In this document: positions 10,743 to 21,767 of the stretch, piece by piece
Layout of the letters: the number at the start of each line of letters is the position of its first letter
How positions within the stretch are numbered: position 1 is the first letter of the stretch
Source of the DNA: Takakia lepidozioides
Taxonomy: Eukaryota; Streptophyta; Takakiopsida; Takakiales; Takakiaceae
Assembly (NCBI GenBank): GCA_030704615.1
Contig: CM060732.1
Location: forward strand, 59,627,053 to 59,687,052
DNA length: 60,000 nt
Direction: 5' to 3'
The notes under the pieces: model-generated
What the model was told of the DNA's origin: nothing
The model's input: only the letters and a program-made list of their open reading frames with translations
The model's database searches: none
Made by a program: the position numbers and the translations under genes

Positions 10743-11530
10743 CCAGATTCATCCAAGAGGGCCGGACTTCAAGCTCCAGATTACCTTTGATTCCATGTGG
10801 ATCAATAGCTACAAGAAACCTGAATGGGTAGATGGTCAACTAAAGGCAATAGCTGCAGTGGCACAGTTGATAAAATCAGGCACGTCCTCAACCATGACCG
10901 CAACTTCTGAAAGAGGATCAAGAGAGGGAGTCCACAATGCCTTTTATGCGGGGCATGTGAAGATGCTTTGTGAGGCAGGCAGACTGACAAAGGCTCTAGG
11001 TCTGGAAGCTGGAATCAGGTGCACACTCACATTATCCAAAGTGGATTCATGCCAAATGTTTTTTCTACTCAACACCCTTGTCAACATGTATGTTAAGTGC
11101 GGGAGCATCATGGATTACATTTCTACCGAATGCCTCAGCGATCTTTGATCATGTGGAATATAATGTTGGCAGGATTTACCAAACATGGGTGTGGTAGGAA
11201 TGCTTTGGCGACCTATGAGCAAATGCTGCGCAAAGGGGTGAAACCCAACCACATCACGTTTCCGCATGTTTGCAATGCTTGTGCAAGCCTGGGACCTATG
11301 GAAAAGGGGAAAGAGGTCCATGGTGGCATCGTCAAAGCTGGAATTGTACCAGATATCATCTTGAACACTCCCCTGGTGGACGTCTATGCCAATGTGGATG
11401 CATTAAGGATGCGAAGGGAGTTTTCAACACTATGGCTGAACCAAATGTGGTGTCATGGAACGCAATGCTTGCAGGGTATGCACAGTAGGGACATGGTATG
11501 GAGACTTTGGAGATCTATGATCAAATGATG
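10743..11530 (+). pseudogene. OSB exon-2-like segment fused to PPR copy
   Basis: After an acceptor-like GGGTCCAG the frame reads IHPRGPDFKLQITFDSMWIN then SYKKPEWVDGQL, the second half of the PDF motif (PDFKHK, LW, PxWV). It continues without interruption into AAVAQLIKSGTS and the PPR N-terminal block, KVDSCQMFFLLNTLVNMYVK, and after a frame change GRNALATYEQMLRKGVKPNH, AMEKGKEVHGGIVKAGIVPD. It ends in a G tract at about 11,530-11,550, where it joins the next OSB unit. This copy shows the composite order most clearly. Confidence 0.7.
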
Positions 11531-11559
11531 GGGGAAGGGGGGGGGGGGGGCACCTTCTT

Positions 11560-13335
11560 CAATAGCACAACGGCTACAAGTGGGTAGATGGTCAACTGGA
11601 AACAGCAATGGCAGCAGCACAATTGATAGAACAAGGCCCACTGCTAATGCAGGTACATTCTTCAACATATTTCACCCTGTTTTCCCCTACTATCAGAGTC
11701 GTCCCTAAATTTTCATGTTGAATTCTACAAGTTAGCTTGTTGGTGGATCTATGGTGGTGTTGGAGTGATTTTGACATGTTACTGCCAATGTGCTCGACAA
11801 GAAAGTATCGAAAAACAGATAATAGAGATGTGGAGAAGCTCTGGAATGAATACGGTTCCAACCCCAGTCAATGGTGGAACAATCCAGGCAAAAAGGTGAA
11901 TGCCTGTTGGAAGTAGACGCAACTCAACATAGGAACTAGTGTGATAAGTAGGGTTGGGGTGTTTGCTGGAACAATTCTAGAGTGCTATTGTCAGCTGCTA
12001 GCATCAAGGCAAGGATGTATGCATGATTTGTGCAGATGCATGGATAGCTGAAGGAGCAGGGAGCAGTGTGGGTCCAGATTCATCCAAGAGGGCCGGATTT
12101 CAAGCTGTAGATCGCCTACAATTCCCTGTGGAAGTAGCACACACCTCGCACACACAAGAGGTCCTCTTGGGTGCATGGTCAGTCAAAATCCTCCATGGGT
12201 CATGACACAAGGTCGAGGACAATGTGGTGAGGGCACCTTCTTCTTTGACCTATTTCAGCCTATTTTTCCCTCTCATCAGACCCAGCCTTGAATTTATATA
12301 TTGAACATTTGCTGTAAGTTAGCTCGTTGGGTGGATGTGGGGTGGTTTGGAGTGACTTTGATAAGTTACTGCTGATGTGGCAGTAGGAAAGTACCCAAAA
12401 ATAGATAACAAGATGAAGAGAAGCTTTGGGATGAACACTTTCTGACCCCAATCAGTGGGGGGACAATGGAGACAAAAATATGAGTGCTTGTTCGACTTCA
12501 GAGAGAAGCAGTTGCAATTCAGAATTGAAACTACTGTTAAGTCCTAGGTTGGGGTGTTTTCTGGAAGAACTTCACGCCGTCACTGTCAGCTGCTAGCAGC
12601 AAGGCTGAGGGATGTATTCATGATCTGTACACGGGCAGGGATAGCTGAGGGACCAGGGATAGAGGTCCAGATTCATGTTCAGGTTCAGGCTGAGGGATCA
12701 ATAGCGAAAAGAATCAGCTGGAGTAGATGGACAATTGTTGTAAGTGGAAATAGTAGCGGCAACACAATTGATAGAATGAGGTACTGCTAATGAAGGCACC
12801 TTCCTCAATACATTTCAGCCTGTTTTTCCAAATAGGGTTGGGGTGTAAGAACAAATCTAGGCTGTCATCATCAGCTACTAGCAGCAAGACAATGATATAT
12901 GCATGATTTGTGCAGAGGTATAGATAGTTGAAGGAGCAGGGATAGAGTGTGGGTGCAGATTCACCCAAGAGGGCCGGGCTTCAAGCTCCAGATTGACTCT
13001 ATAGCTACAACAAACCTGCATGGGTAGATGGTTAACTGGCAGCAGCGGCACAATTTATAAAATCAGACACTGCTAATGAAAGCATCTTATTCAACACATT
13101 TCACCTTGTTTTTCCCTCTAATCAGAATCGGCCCTAAATTTCCATGTTGAATTCTGCAAGTTAGTTGGTTGAGTGAATATAGTTTGGAGTGACTTTGACA
13201 TGACACTGCCAATGTGACAACATGAAAGTATCAAAAAACAAGTAACAGAGATGAAGAGAAGTTGTGGAATGAATACTATTCTGCCCCAGTCAATGATGGG
13301 ACAACCAAGGCAAAAAGGTAAATGCCTGTTACATT
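11560..13335 (+). repeat. Tandem array of OSB PDF-motif units, array 1
   Basis: Successive units repeat the order exon 1 (CACCTTCTTCAACACATTTC..., VEKLWNEYGSNPSQWWNN at about 11,825-11,890), intron starting GTGAATGCCTGTT, AGCTGCTAGCAGCAAGGC, ATGCATGATTTGTGCAGAGG, acceptor GTGTGGGTCCAG, exon 2 (IHPRGPDFK-like), and AATTGATAAAATCAGGCA, then exon 1 of the next unit. Exon 1 copies lie near 11,690-11,900, 12,235-12,475 and 13,080-13,310. Exon 2 copies lie near 12,075-12,170, 12,660-12,780 and 12,955-13,070. Most carry stops or indels. Spacing is roughly 550-650 bp where complete. Confidence 0.7.
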
Positions 13336-14090
13336 CACTAGAAGAGAAACCGGCTTTTTCCACGGCTCTGCCATCTCACACCTGGCACATTCCACGGCTT
13401 TTATCATGGGTCTGTAGAGTGAGCCAAGGTGTGGGTCAAAATATGCCCTAACTGTGGGGTGTCTCACATGTGATCCACACCCAAGGCAAGAACAGTGTGA
13501 AAACAGCCATGAGCATGGCGGGAGTTGGCTTAGTTTACATGGCATGTTACACACATGTGTGAAATGGGACCATAGAATTTCCACATTGTGGTGTATGGGG
13601 AGTTTGATAATGATGCCCTTGGAAAATGATTATGAACTTCATGTTCATGTTTAGAAATCTGCACGATGTGCTACTAGCAAGTGAAGAATCACCCCCTACT
13701 ACACCCCATTTTCAATCTCTACATTATGAAGTCTATAATGCCCTTGGTGAAATGAGCATGGGGATCGCATTCAAAGGTGGCCCCGTTCCGTTGCAACCTA
13801 TGACACAAGTAGGACAAATAGGCATAGGCATGATTTACATTTTTTGCCACAAATCACTTGCATCATCCTTACGTTGAACTCCTTGTTTATGTGACATGCT
13901 TGGACTTTGTCATCTCACACATCAAAGAAAAAACCAGAATATTTCGAAAAAATCCTAACCTAAATTTACTAACAAGTGTTCAAACCAGCCCAATGGTAAT
14001 ATATTTTATTACCATTATCAAATGTTTGTCTACGTGGTGTTTTGGTTTTCTAGACAAGTCTGGTAGCAGGATTTTAGCCTCTGACCTAGA
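13335..14090. mobile_element. Possible element end CACTAGAAGAGAAACCGG and anonymous sequence
   Basis: At 13,335 an OSB unit is interrupted by CACTAGAAGAGAAACCGG followed by TTTTTCCACGG. The same sequence occurs at 57,764 beside another OSB unit. It looks like a CACTA-type terminus, but I cannot see the second end. The remainder to 14,090 has no recognisable gene. Confidence 0.35.
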
Positions 14091-14219
14091 ATGAATCAAA
14101 GTGCAAATGGTTAAAAAGTCAAAAAGTTGCTAATAAGGTTGCCCATTAGGGTAATCGTGAACACAGAGGAGGGCTGGGACTTGGCGTTTTTTTTTGTCTC
14201 CTGCGCCACACCATGTAAC

Positions 14220-14850
14220 CGAGGGATGGAACGCGATGATCGCAGGATACGTAGGGGCAAGGGATGGAGGCATTGAGCAAATGATGCGGGAAGGAGGAGA
14301 GGAGGAGGAGATGAGTCGCAAAAGGGGAAGGAGGTCCATGGTGACACCTTCAAAGCTGCAATTGTACCAAATGTCATTTTGAACAATACCCTAGTGGACA
14401 TGTATGCAAAATGTGGGTGCATCGAGGATGCAAAGGGAGTGTTCAACACTATGGCTGAACGAGATGTGGTGTCGTGGAGTGCGATGCTTGCAGGGTATGC
14501 ACAATAGGGACGTGGGATGGAGGCTTTGGAGACTATGAGCAAATGATGGGGGAAGGGGTTCAGCCCGGCCACATCATGTTTGTATGCATTGCAGGCCTGG
14601 CAGCCCTGGAGAAGGGCAAAGAGGTGCATGGGGATATCATCAAAGCTGGAATTGTACCTAATGTCATTCGAAACACTGCCCTGGCAGCTCTGGAAAAGGG
14701 GAAGGAGGTCCATGGTGACACCTTCAGAGCTACAATTGTACCAAATGTCATTTTGAACAATACCCTAGTGGGCATGTACACAAAATGTGGGTGCATCGAG
14801 GATGCAAAGGGAGTGTTCAACACTATGGCTGAACGAGAGTTTGACATTGC
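14220..14850 (+). pseudogene. PPR fragment, chimeric with transposase
   Basis: One open frame (14,474-14,968) starts in PPR sequence (GLAALEKGKEVHGDIIKAGI, NNTLVGMYTKCGCIEDAKGV, FNTMAERE) and at about 14,836 passes without a stop into FDIADVRAQTIKNCVQAMLQ, which is not PPR and leads to the CACTA-type block downstream. A preceding piece at 14,215-14,470 encodes more PPR motifs with frame changes. The half-motif EVHGDI/IVPNV is again doubled. Confidence 0.65.
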
Positions 14851-15363
14851 GGATGTGAGGGCCCAGACTATCAAGAACTGCGTACAAGCCATGCTACAAT
14901 GTCATGCGATTTCAAACGGAGAGAAAATATTTCTTGCTCGTGTTTGCAAGTTTCTGATTGCAAATTAGGCCAAAGGGCGACAAAGTTATCGGTTGAATCC
15001 CACCTGTTGCCTCCACGTGAACAGCCTTTTGTGCTGCCATCACAGGTCGATCAAGTTTTTTTCTCTGAATGTTTCAATGAACTGAGGTGGAATGTGGTGC
15101 TGGAAAAAAGCCCCCAGTCACGCAGGGTGGTCAGCGATGTCATCATTTGCAACGATGATATTGCGAGTGTGTCAGGCCTCTTAGCCCCTGATCAAATTGA
15201 AGAGACCAATGTTGCTGGAAACAGTTTGGGGCGGACCATCCAAGTGACACCTGAAGATGTTGCTTCACTATACAGAGACATGGGATCTGAGGAAGGTCAT
15301 CCATGTCCCACGGAGAACAGTTTCGGTGAAGATACAGAATCAAGTGATGATGAGGACGTGTAG
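14836..15363 (+). pseudogene. CACTA (En/Spm) transposase C-terminal remnant
   Basis: The frame at 14,899-15,363 encodes LPPREQPFVLPSQVDQVFF followed by NVVLEKSPQSRR and an acidic C-terminus (EDTESSDDEDV) before TAG. 'PF-LASQ-x-QVFYV...W-VVLK' is the pattern of the DUF4216 region in plant CACTA transposase proteins. Only this C-terminal part is present, with a stop after FLIAN at 14,966 in the linking frame. CACTA-type termini lie 1.5 kb downstream (16,850 and 16,928) in the orientation expected for the 3' end. Confidence 0.5.
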
Positions 15364-15550
15364 TTCTTGGAATGAGGTATCACATTCCCCATAACTGCCT
15401 ATTACAATCTGAAGTATATTAGGGCTTTGTTCACGCGAGGAATGCTTTGTTCAGCCTCAGACGTATATGAAGGGCTATGTTCTCACATACTAGATGTCTC
15501 TTTGGTTCCTTGATTTTGATTAAGGGCTTTGTGAGGCTGACACAAAGGAA

Positions 15551-15595
15551 GGGTGGGGGTGGGGGTGGGGGTGGGGGGGGGGGGGGGGGGGTGTG
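15551..15595 (+). other. G-rich tract, strong G-quadruplex potential
   Basis: A run of GGGGGT units merges into about 18 consecutive Gs before GTGTGG. It lies just downstream of the DUF4216-like frame, inside the presumed CACTA 3' region. Confidence 0.9.
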
Positions 15596-16599
15596 GATTT
15601 AAGCAGGTGACATTGGAGGTCTCCAATTGCGATGGCGTGTCATCTGTGGGCTCAGCAATTGTGCATGCAATTCTTGTGCAATTCTCGTATTTTCTGGGAG
15701 GTTGAGCTTCATGTCCGCCCCTCTGCATGGATGTGAGACTGCAGGGGGGAGTGAGAAGGGCCCAAAATGGAGAAGCCATACATGTTGGTGGCACATTTTC
15801 AGAAGGGGATATTGCTGGTTTTAGCTACTGGGATGAAGTTGTTGGTGGAATGGAGTGCCAGACATCGTCATGTGGACAGCATAACAGCAGGCTGCCGGTT
15901 TGTGCGCTGAATGTCCACCCACATTGTTGGGCCATTTTTCTCATGACTTTTGGTAGGTGCCTTGGGACTTGATTGAACTCTATGGCATGTAGGTCTTATT
16001 TCTACCAGCTCGGAGACTCACTCACATCTGGCTGGTCTATTTGCTGCTTGCAGAATGTGTTGCGAGGCAGCAGAAGGAGAAGATACCATGTAGTGGTGGG
16101 CTGGAGCAAAGACTACTGGCTGAAGAAACCACCCTTGCTCAGTATATCTGCTGTATATTTTTCTTTTTTCAATGTAAGGGAAGTGCAGTTATGTGCTTGG
16201 TGCATGGACTGTTCATTTGTTGCATGTCTTTGTAGTGTCTTATAGGCCATGGTTAACCCATCCTGGCTGAGGTTCTCTCCTCGGGTGGGACACTTGATGT
16301 TCTCCCATTGGGTACGGTCAATGAGTATTAAGGCCTGAATAGTAGGTGGACGCTATTGTCACGGTTACACATGTGTTTGAGTTTTTGTACGAGGGCAAGA
16401 ATGTTGGAAGACATGGTTCTTGTTCTACAAGTGCTGACCAAAGACTTACCCCTGGAAACCCTTCAATCGATTTGGTTACCATGATCTCGATGCAACAGAA
16501 AGAATCTTCGAAATTGGTGTGAAAGACAACAATGTTGCCAAAGCCATTGCCAAAGCAATCTACCCTCAACCCTCTAATCCCATGGGAATGGGCGACGTC

Positions 16600-16928
16600 C
16601 TTGCGACTGCCCCATGACGCAGGGGAAGGGATGGACCCCCCTCCCTGCCCTTTGTTGCGACTCCTGGGAGTCGCCATATTGCGACGCCCCGGAGGGGTGG
16701 CGTCTTTTCGCCATCGCTGGTCGTGGCTAGGTGGACCCGGGGGATTAGCGATTCCCTTAGGTCGCTAATCTGCGACGTTCTGGGAGCGACGTGGCGGCGA
16801 CTTCCCGATGTCGCAATTTGTCCCCGGCGCGCCCTGGGCACTGTAGTGTATTTTCGTCGCTAGGCGTGGCATTTGGAAGTCGCTGAGGCATCACTAAACC
16901 CCCCCCCCCCCCCCAAAACGTAGTAGTG
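16600..16928 (+). mobile_element. CACTA-type 3' subterminal region and two ends
   Basis: Short GCGAC-type direct and inverted repeats (TTGCGAC, GGCGTC, GTCGCTAA, TGCGACGTTC) fill 16,650-16,880. Two outward-facing termini follow: ...GGGCACTGTAGTG ending at 16,850, and ...AAAACGTAGTAGTG ending at 16,928, preceded by a 16-C run (16,899-16,914). On the complementary strand the latter reads CACTACTACG, four bases, then oligo-G. PPR sequence resumes immediately at 16,929. Confidence 0.55.
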
Positions 16929-17275
16929 ATGCCCACGAGGGTATTGTTCAAAATGACATTGGGTACAATTTCAAATTTGACAATGGCACCATGGACCTTT
17001 TACCCTTCTCCAGGGGTGCCAGGCTCGCACATGTATTGCAAACACAAACGAACGTGATCCGGTCTGGCTTCACCCCTTCCCGCATTATTTGCTCATACGT
17101 CTCCGAAGCCTCTATACCATGCCCCCGCTGTGCATATCCTCACCCTTCCTACATCATTTGCTCAAGAATAAGCTCAAGAAAGTTGCATGAGTTGCTCAAG
17201 AATAGGTCGCAAAGCCTCAATCCCACGCCCTTGCATTGCATATCCTGCGATCATCGCGTTCCATGACACAAGTTC
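16929..17275 (-). pseudogene. PPR fragment, reverse strand
   Basis: Read on the minus strand, 17,275 to 16,929 gives the PPR phrases GYAMQGRGIEALRPILEQ-like, then VCNTCASLAPLEKGKRSMV and FEIVPNVILNNTLVGI-like text. It is cut at 16,929 by the CACTA-type end (GTGGGCAT|CACTACTACG). It forms the inner part of the right inverted arm of the 14.1-17.4 kb segment. Confidence 0.55.
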
Positions 17276-17419
17276 TTACTGCTAGGGTCGATATTAAGAA
17301 AACAAATGGTATCGTTGGAGACAAAAGAGGCTCAGCCCTCTGTGTTCACGGCTGAATGTGGGCAACCTTAAAGCAACTTTAAAAAAAAATTAACCTTTTG
17401 CACTTTGTGTCATTCTATT

Positions 17420-17850
17420 GACGCAAGTGCTTAGATGGATGAGGTCATCCAATAGATGAACCCGTTCATGTATATGCCTTAAGATGCCCACATGTAGTGA
17501 TGTAGTCATATAAACATAGCTGTGAAACCTCATGTAGTCATGTAGTCACAAGCTTCTATGGCATGTCATCAATATGTAGTAATGGTGTAGTCATTTAGTC
17601 ATACGCTTATATGACACGTGTTTAACGTGTAGTAGTGCGTATGACTACTAGTTATATAAACCAAGCTTGTGTTCTTGGTCAACAATGTTTGACCGCAGCT
17701 CCTAATCATGTAGTAATATGTATGACTTCATTAGATTAAAATATATTAAAATGCGCCCAACAATGGGTTTCATCACTTTGTAGTCACATATATAGTCATG
17801 GTTACCAAGGTTTATATCACCCGTAGTCATAAAAACGACAATATGTAGTA
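17420..17850. repeat. TAGTCAT-rich irregular repeat region
   Basis: AT-rich sequence with many short iterations such as GTAGTCATGTAGTCA, TGTAGTAATG and TTTAGTCATA at irregular spacing. No gene is visible. Dense short motifs like these resemble transposon subterminal regions, but no terminus was identified. Confidence 0.5.
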
Positions 17851-18810
17851 GTGGATGAAGAGAAGCTTTGGAATGAACACTTTTCTGACCCCAGTCAGTG
17901 GGGGGACAATGGAGACAAAAAGGTGAGTGCTTGTTCGACTACAGAGAGAAGCAGTTGCAGTTCAGAATTGAAACTACTGTTAAGTAGGGTTGGGGTGTTT
18001 TCTGGAAGAACTTCACGCCGTCAGTGTTAGCTGCTAGAAGCAAGGCTGAGGGATATATTCATGATCTGTACACGGGCAGAGATAGCTGAAGGACCGGGGA
18101 TAGCTGAGGGACCAGGGATAGAGGTCCAGATTCATGTTCAGGTTCAGGCTGAGGGATCAATAGCTACAAGAAATCAGCTGGAGTAGATGGTCAATTGTTG
18201 CAAGTGGAAACAGTAGCAACAACAACACAATTGATAGAATGACGTGCTGCTAATGAAGGCACCTTCCTCAACACATTTCAGCCTGTTTTTCCAAGTAGGG
18301 TTGGGGTGTTTGCTAGAACAAATCTAGGTTGTCATCGTCACCTGCTAGTAGCAAGGCAATGATATATGCATGATTTGTGCAGAGGCATGGATAGTTGAAG
18401 GAGCAAGGATAGAGTGTGGGTGCAAATTCAACCAAGAGGGCCGGGCTTCAAGCTCCAGATTGACTCTGTAGCTACAAGAACCTGCATGGGTAGATGGTCA
18501 ACTGGCAACAGCGGCACAATTTATAAAATCAGACATTGCTGATGAAGGCATCTTCTTCAACACATTTCACCTTGTTTTTCCCTCTTATCAGAATCGGCCC
18601 TAAATTTCCATGTTGAATCCTGCAAGTTAGCTGGTTGAGTGAATCTAGTTTGGAGTGACTTTGACATGATATTGCCAATGTGACAATAGGAAAGTATCAA
18701 AAAACAAGTAACAGAGATGAGGAGAAGTTGTGGAATGAATACTTTTCTGCCCCAGTCAATGATGGGACAACCGAGGCAAAAAGATGAATGCCTGTTACAT
18801 TTCATGGAGT
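17850..18810 (+). repeat. Tandem array of OSB PDF-motif units, array 2
   Basis: Units match array 1. The first (17,850-17,930) reads DEEKLWNEHFSDPSQWGDNG and is followed by AAAAAG|GTGAGT, a consensus splice donor, which supports the exon/intron reading. Exon-2-like segments occur near 18,125-18,200 and 18,420-18,500 and exon 1 again at 18,560-18,780. The 17,850-18,290 segment is nearly the same as 12,410-12,830, pointing to recent duplication between the arrays. Confidence 0.7.
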
Positions 18811-20008
18811 AGTAGACGCATTCAGCATATGAACTAGTGTGAGAAGCTGAGTTGGGTGTTTCCTAGAATAAATCTAGGCTGTCATTGTCAGCTACTAGCA
18901 GCAAGGCAAGGATGAATGCATGATTTGTGTAGAGGCTCACTTTGACTCTTTACTTGCCCGTTATCAAACGTCAGTCCTAAGAAACCAGCACTCGAGGAGG
19001 AGCTATCTAGCTGAAGGAGCAAAGAAAGTGTGGGTCCAGATTCATCCAAAATGGCCAGATTTTAAGTACAAGATTATCTATGAATCCTTATGGATCAATA
19101 GCTATAAGAAACCTGCATGGGTAGATGGTCTATTCTGCGGGACTCAATCTGTCACTGAGTCTTGCATTATGAGGATTACAATTGCTTGGCAGCTTACCTG
19201 CACGAGGCCTTGACCCTTAGGCAATCCCCAGAGCAGTAGTAGCTTTGGGCTGTTTTTTTACTTTGGTTTTTTCATTTTGTACCATAAGCTCTTTGAGCTT
19301 TCCGCAGATGTAATAAAGTACCATTTTGTTTCATTTCATTTCATTTTCATTTTGTTTTGTTTCATGGCATGTCTTTCATCATTTTCGCATTTCTAATGAC
19401 ATGATTAGTTCTCTTGTATGGCATTACATGCGTATGTACTAGTCGGCTCACTACAAACACCAAAACTTCAAAGCATGAACCACTATGAATGATTGTTCAA
19501 GTAATTTCGAGCACTTCATTTAAAGTAGTAAAGCAGTGGTTGCGCTGACTTCCGCAGTCGCAGTTGCCATTGGGCATGTAGCACTGCAAGTTATATGGTC
19601 AACTACCACTTGGCGCCCCGGGCCCGTGGCCACATGGCACAAGTGCTGCTCGTTGCGGCGCCGCCACGTCGGCGTCCACATCGTCGTCCGCGTCCGCGTC
19701 CATGTGTCATCGCGCTCTGGTGAGTTAGTCCACTCATCCGGAGGGAAAAGTCAAAGTCAGCCCGAAAGGTCAGACACATGGGCGGCCGGGCTGGTTACAC
19801 CACGTGGTTCTTCAGCATTAATCGCAATAATCGTTGAGCAGTTGTTCGTGCATCTGCGTCCTTTACCACTCCAATCATTGGATGTCCGACCCAACTTCCA
19901 CGTCTGTTGTAACTAGTCGTTTGTAACTTCCAGTCGATCCCGGTTTTTTGACTTTTACGACTCAAAATGAGTCGTTACCCCAGTGGTAAATGACACGAAT
20001 GCTTCTAG
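18810..20008 (+). repeat. Composite repeat, copy 1 (inverted partner at 56.6 kb)
   Basis: It starts in OSB intron sequence (GAACTAGTGTGAGAAGCTGA), contains an exon-2-like frame (WVQIHPKWPDFKYKI, LWINSYKKPAWVDG) that continues into a distinct tail (FCGTQSVTESCIMRITIAWQ) and a stop, then an AATAAA at 19,312-19,317, a GC-rich segment and a hairpin ACGACTCA-AAA-TGAGTCGT (19,957-19,975). Similarity to 56,635-57,745 (reverse complement) ends at CTAG|TG (20,005-20,010). Copy 1 carries a 71-bp insertion near 18,935. The CTAG end after a hairpin is reminiscent of a Helitron 3' end, but hairpin-to-end spacing (29 nt) is longer than usual. Confidence 0.65.
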
Positions 20009-20308
20009 TGATTGTGGGTGTGGGATTACACATCATCTCAATCACTCATGGCTTGCCACCTGTTCAACGCATTGTGGGACGACAGCTTATACATTGCCGC
20101 CGTTCAGCGACGGCCTACGTTCAACAACTGTGCATCTACCCAACGGGGCCCGCACCGGTGCGGCAGGGCTATGAGAAAGGATCCGATGCTAATTGAGGCA
20201 AGCACTGCCCCCCGCTTTAAGCTTCCATTCACCGCTGGGACATAAACAAAACTACCAGAGGAATCAGGCACCAAAGGCAACTCGGGCTCATCATCTTCTA
20301 ACATCCTC

Positions 20309-21767
20309 TTGAAGCAGGCCCCACCACCTGCTCCTCTGCCAATGTCAAGTCTGATGTCTTGGGAAATGGAAATGGCAGAATTACACGGCAAGCATGCCAC
20401 CTCGGGCAACATTCTTCATGGATTGCCAAGCCAGCAGGCCCCTCTGCAGGTCCCTCGGCAGATTCTACGCCACTCACCAATAGCGCACAACCCGCTCACG
20501 GCAAGCATCTGTGCAAGGCTCTGCTCCTTTCCCCTACTACCCCTCAAAGGCTGCTCCCAGCTGGCCTTAGAAAGTCATCCCGCCATCCAAAACCCGGTGG
20601 CTACCTGCCTCACGCCATTGATCTTCCGCAAGCATCCACACCCAGCATTCTTGGTGACAAGCAGAGACAACATGAACTTCGACTCCATATGGATCTTAGT
20701 ACGTGATGTTCAATCCTTCATCTCCAAGAGCCCTATGGACAACAACCCAATTCCTACATTATGCAACAAAATAAATGACTACTTCCATGCTAACCTCCCA
20801 TTATACTCTCTCCCATCCACTTCGGCTGTCACCTGGGGAGCATACTCTGAGGCTTTTCCAGGCCTTTGTGATGACCTCACCCCTAACACTCACATTCTGG
20901 CTATCATGGACGAAGACTCGCTTCTGGCATCCACTGGTCAGTACAACTCTGCCAGGAGTTTGGGCTCAGGAAGATCACTACCAAGGCCCATATACTCAAA
21001 GCAAATCTCTGATCAGATCCAATGACATTTTACAGAACGCCTTCATAGTTCTGCAAGCCATCTCCGAAGCCGGAAAAGAGGGAGAGAATGGAGCAAGGAA
21101 GAAGCAACGCTTGGCAGGTCTCATCAATCACTCCTACGACTCCTTCGGGGAAATTTCAACCTCCAGCTCCTCGGAATTGCAAGTCTCGCAGCTACAAACC
21201 CAACAAGCGCCGCATTCATCCTAGCTTCATAGCGAACCTGCAGTTCACAACGCTCTTCTACCTTCCCCAATACCTGCTCCAGCTGCATCCCTCCCGCGCT
21301 TTGTGAGTCCCCTATCCCCTACTTGGTCCATTCCTATTTTGTTCTTCCATGTCCATCCCAAACTCAGTAGCAAATGCAAAATCCTATGCCTCCGTCCTAT
21401 CCTTTCTCTCCCATCCTCTTGGAAGATCCTACCCTCCATAACCTACCCTCCCTCGCAAGATGACTTTGCTCAAATCCTAGGTCCTCACAACCTACCTCTC
21501 CAGTCTCCAGTTTCCATTAAGACATCACTATTGCACACTGGAAGATTCATACCTTTAAACTGCTCGGGAATCCCTCTCAACATTTCTCTCAGTACCCCAG
21601 TCATATTTGTCCACCTCAATAAACCAATTTACACTGCAACCATCATCCACTTTGGGTCCCCCTCCTTTATTCCGTCCGACAAACGAATTAAATTCCGGTT
21701 CTTTGCATCCAGTCCATCAAATGAGTCAAGACCCCTCTGCCTGTCGCCAGCCCTAGATGCAGATTAG
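20309..21767 (+). pseudogene. LINE ORF1-like region
   Basis: Overlapping proline/serine-rich frames (20,309-21,025; 20,775-21,224; 21,303-21,767) shift between phases, as expected for a broken ORF1. The last ends ...CLSPALDAD and overlaps the ATG of the endonuclease frame by 11 nt, a common ORF1/ORF2 arrangement in plant L1-type elements. I see no zinc knuckle. Assignment rests on position. Confidence 0.4.

Larger units (their letters stand above)
14092..17408. repeat. Inverted arms flanking a 3.3-kb segment
   Basis: The sequence at 14,092-14,260 is repeated in reverse complement at about 17,235-17,408. Shared blocks include CAAAGTGCAAA, AAAGTTGCT, AAGGTTGCCCA, GTGAACACAGAGG and the PPR-derived segment coding for GWNAMIAGY. 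PPR similarity extends the arms inward (to about 14,400 and 16,935). Between them lies CACTA transposase and subterminal sequence. This could be a long-TIR element or a palindromic duplication; no clear target duplication was identified. Confidence 0.6.

Noticed and set aside
14111-14713. 200-codon minus-strand frame
   Set aside because: It is the complement of PPR repeats on the plus strand; its text has no family similarity, whereas the plus strand reads clear PPR motifs.
19536-19916. 126-codon frame kept in both inverted repeat copies (also 57,094-56,714 minus)
   Set aside because: It begins with GTG rather than ATG, is Arg/His/Val-rich from a GC-rich segment, and lies after the poly(A) signal; equal length reflects recent common origin of the repeats.
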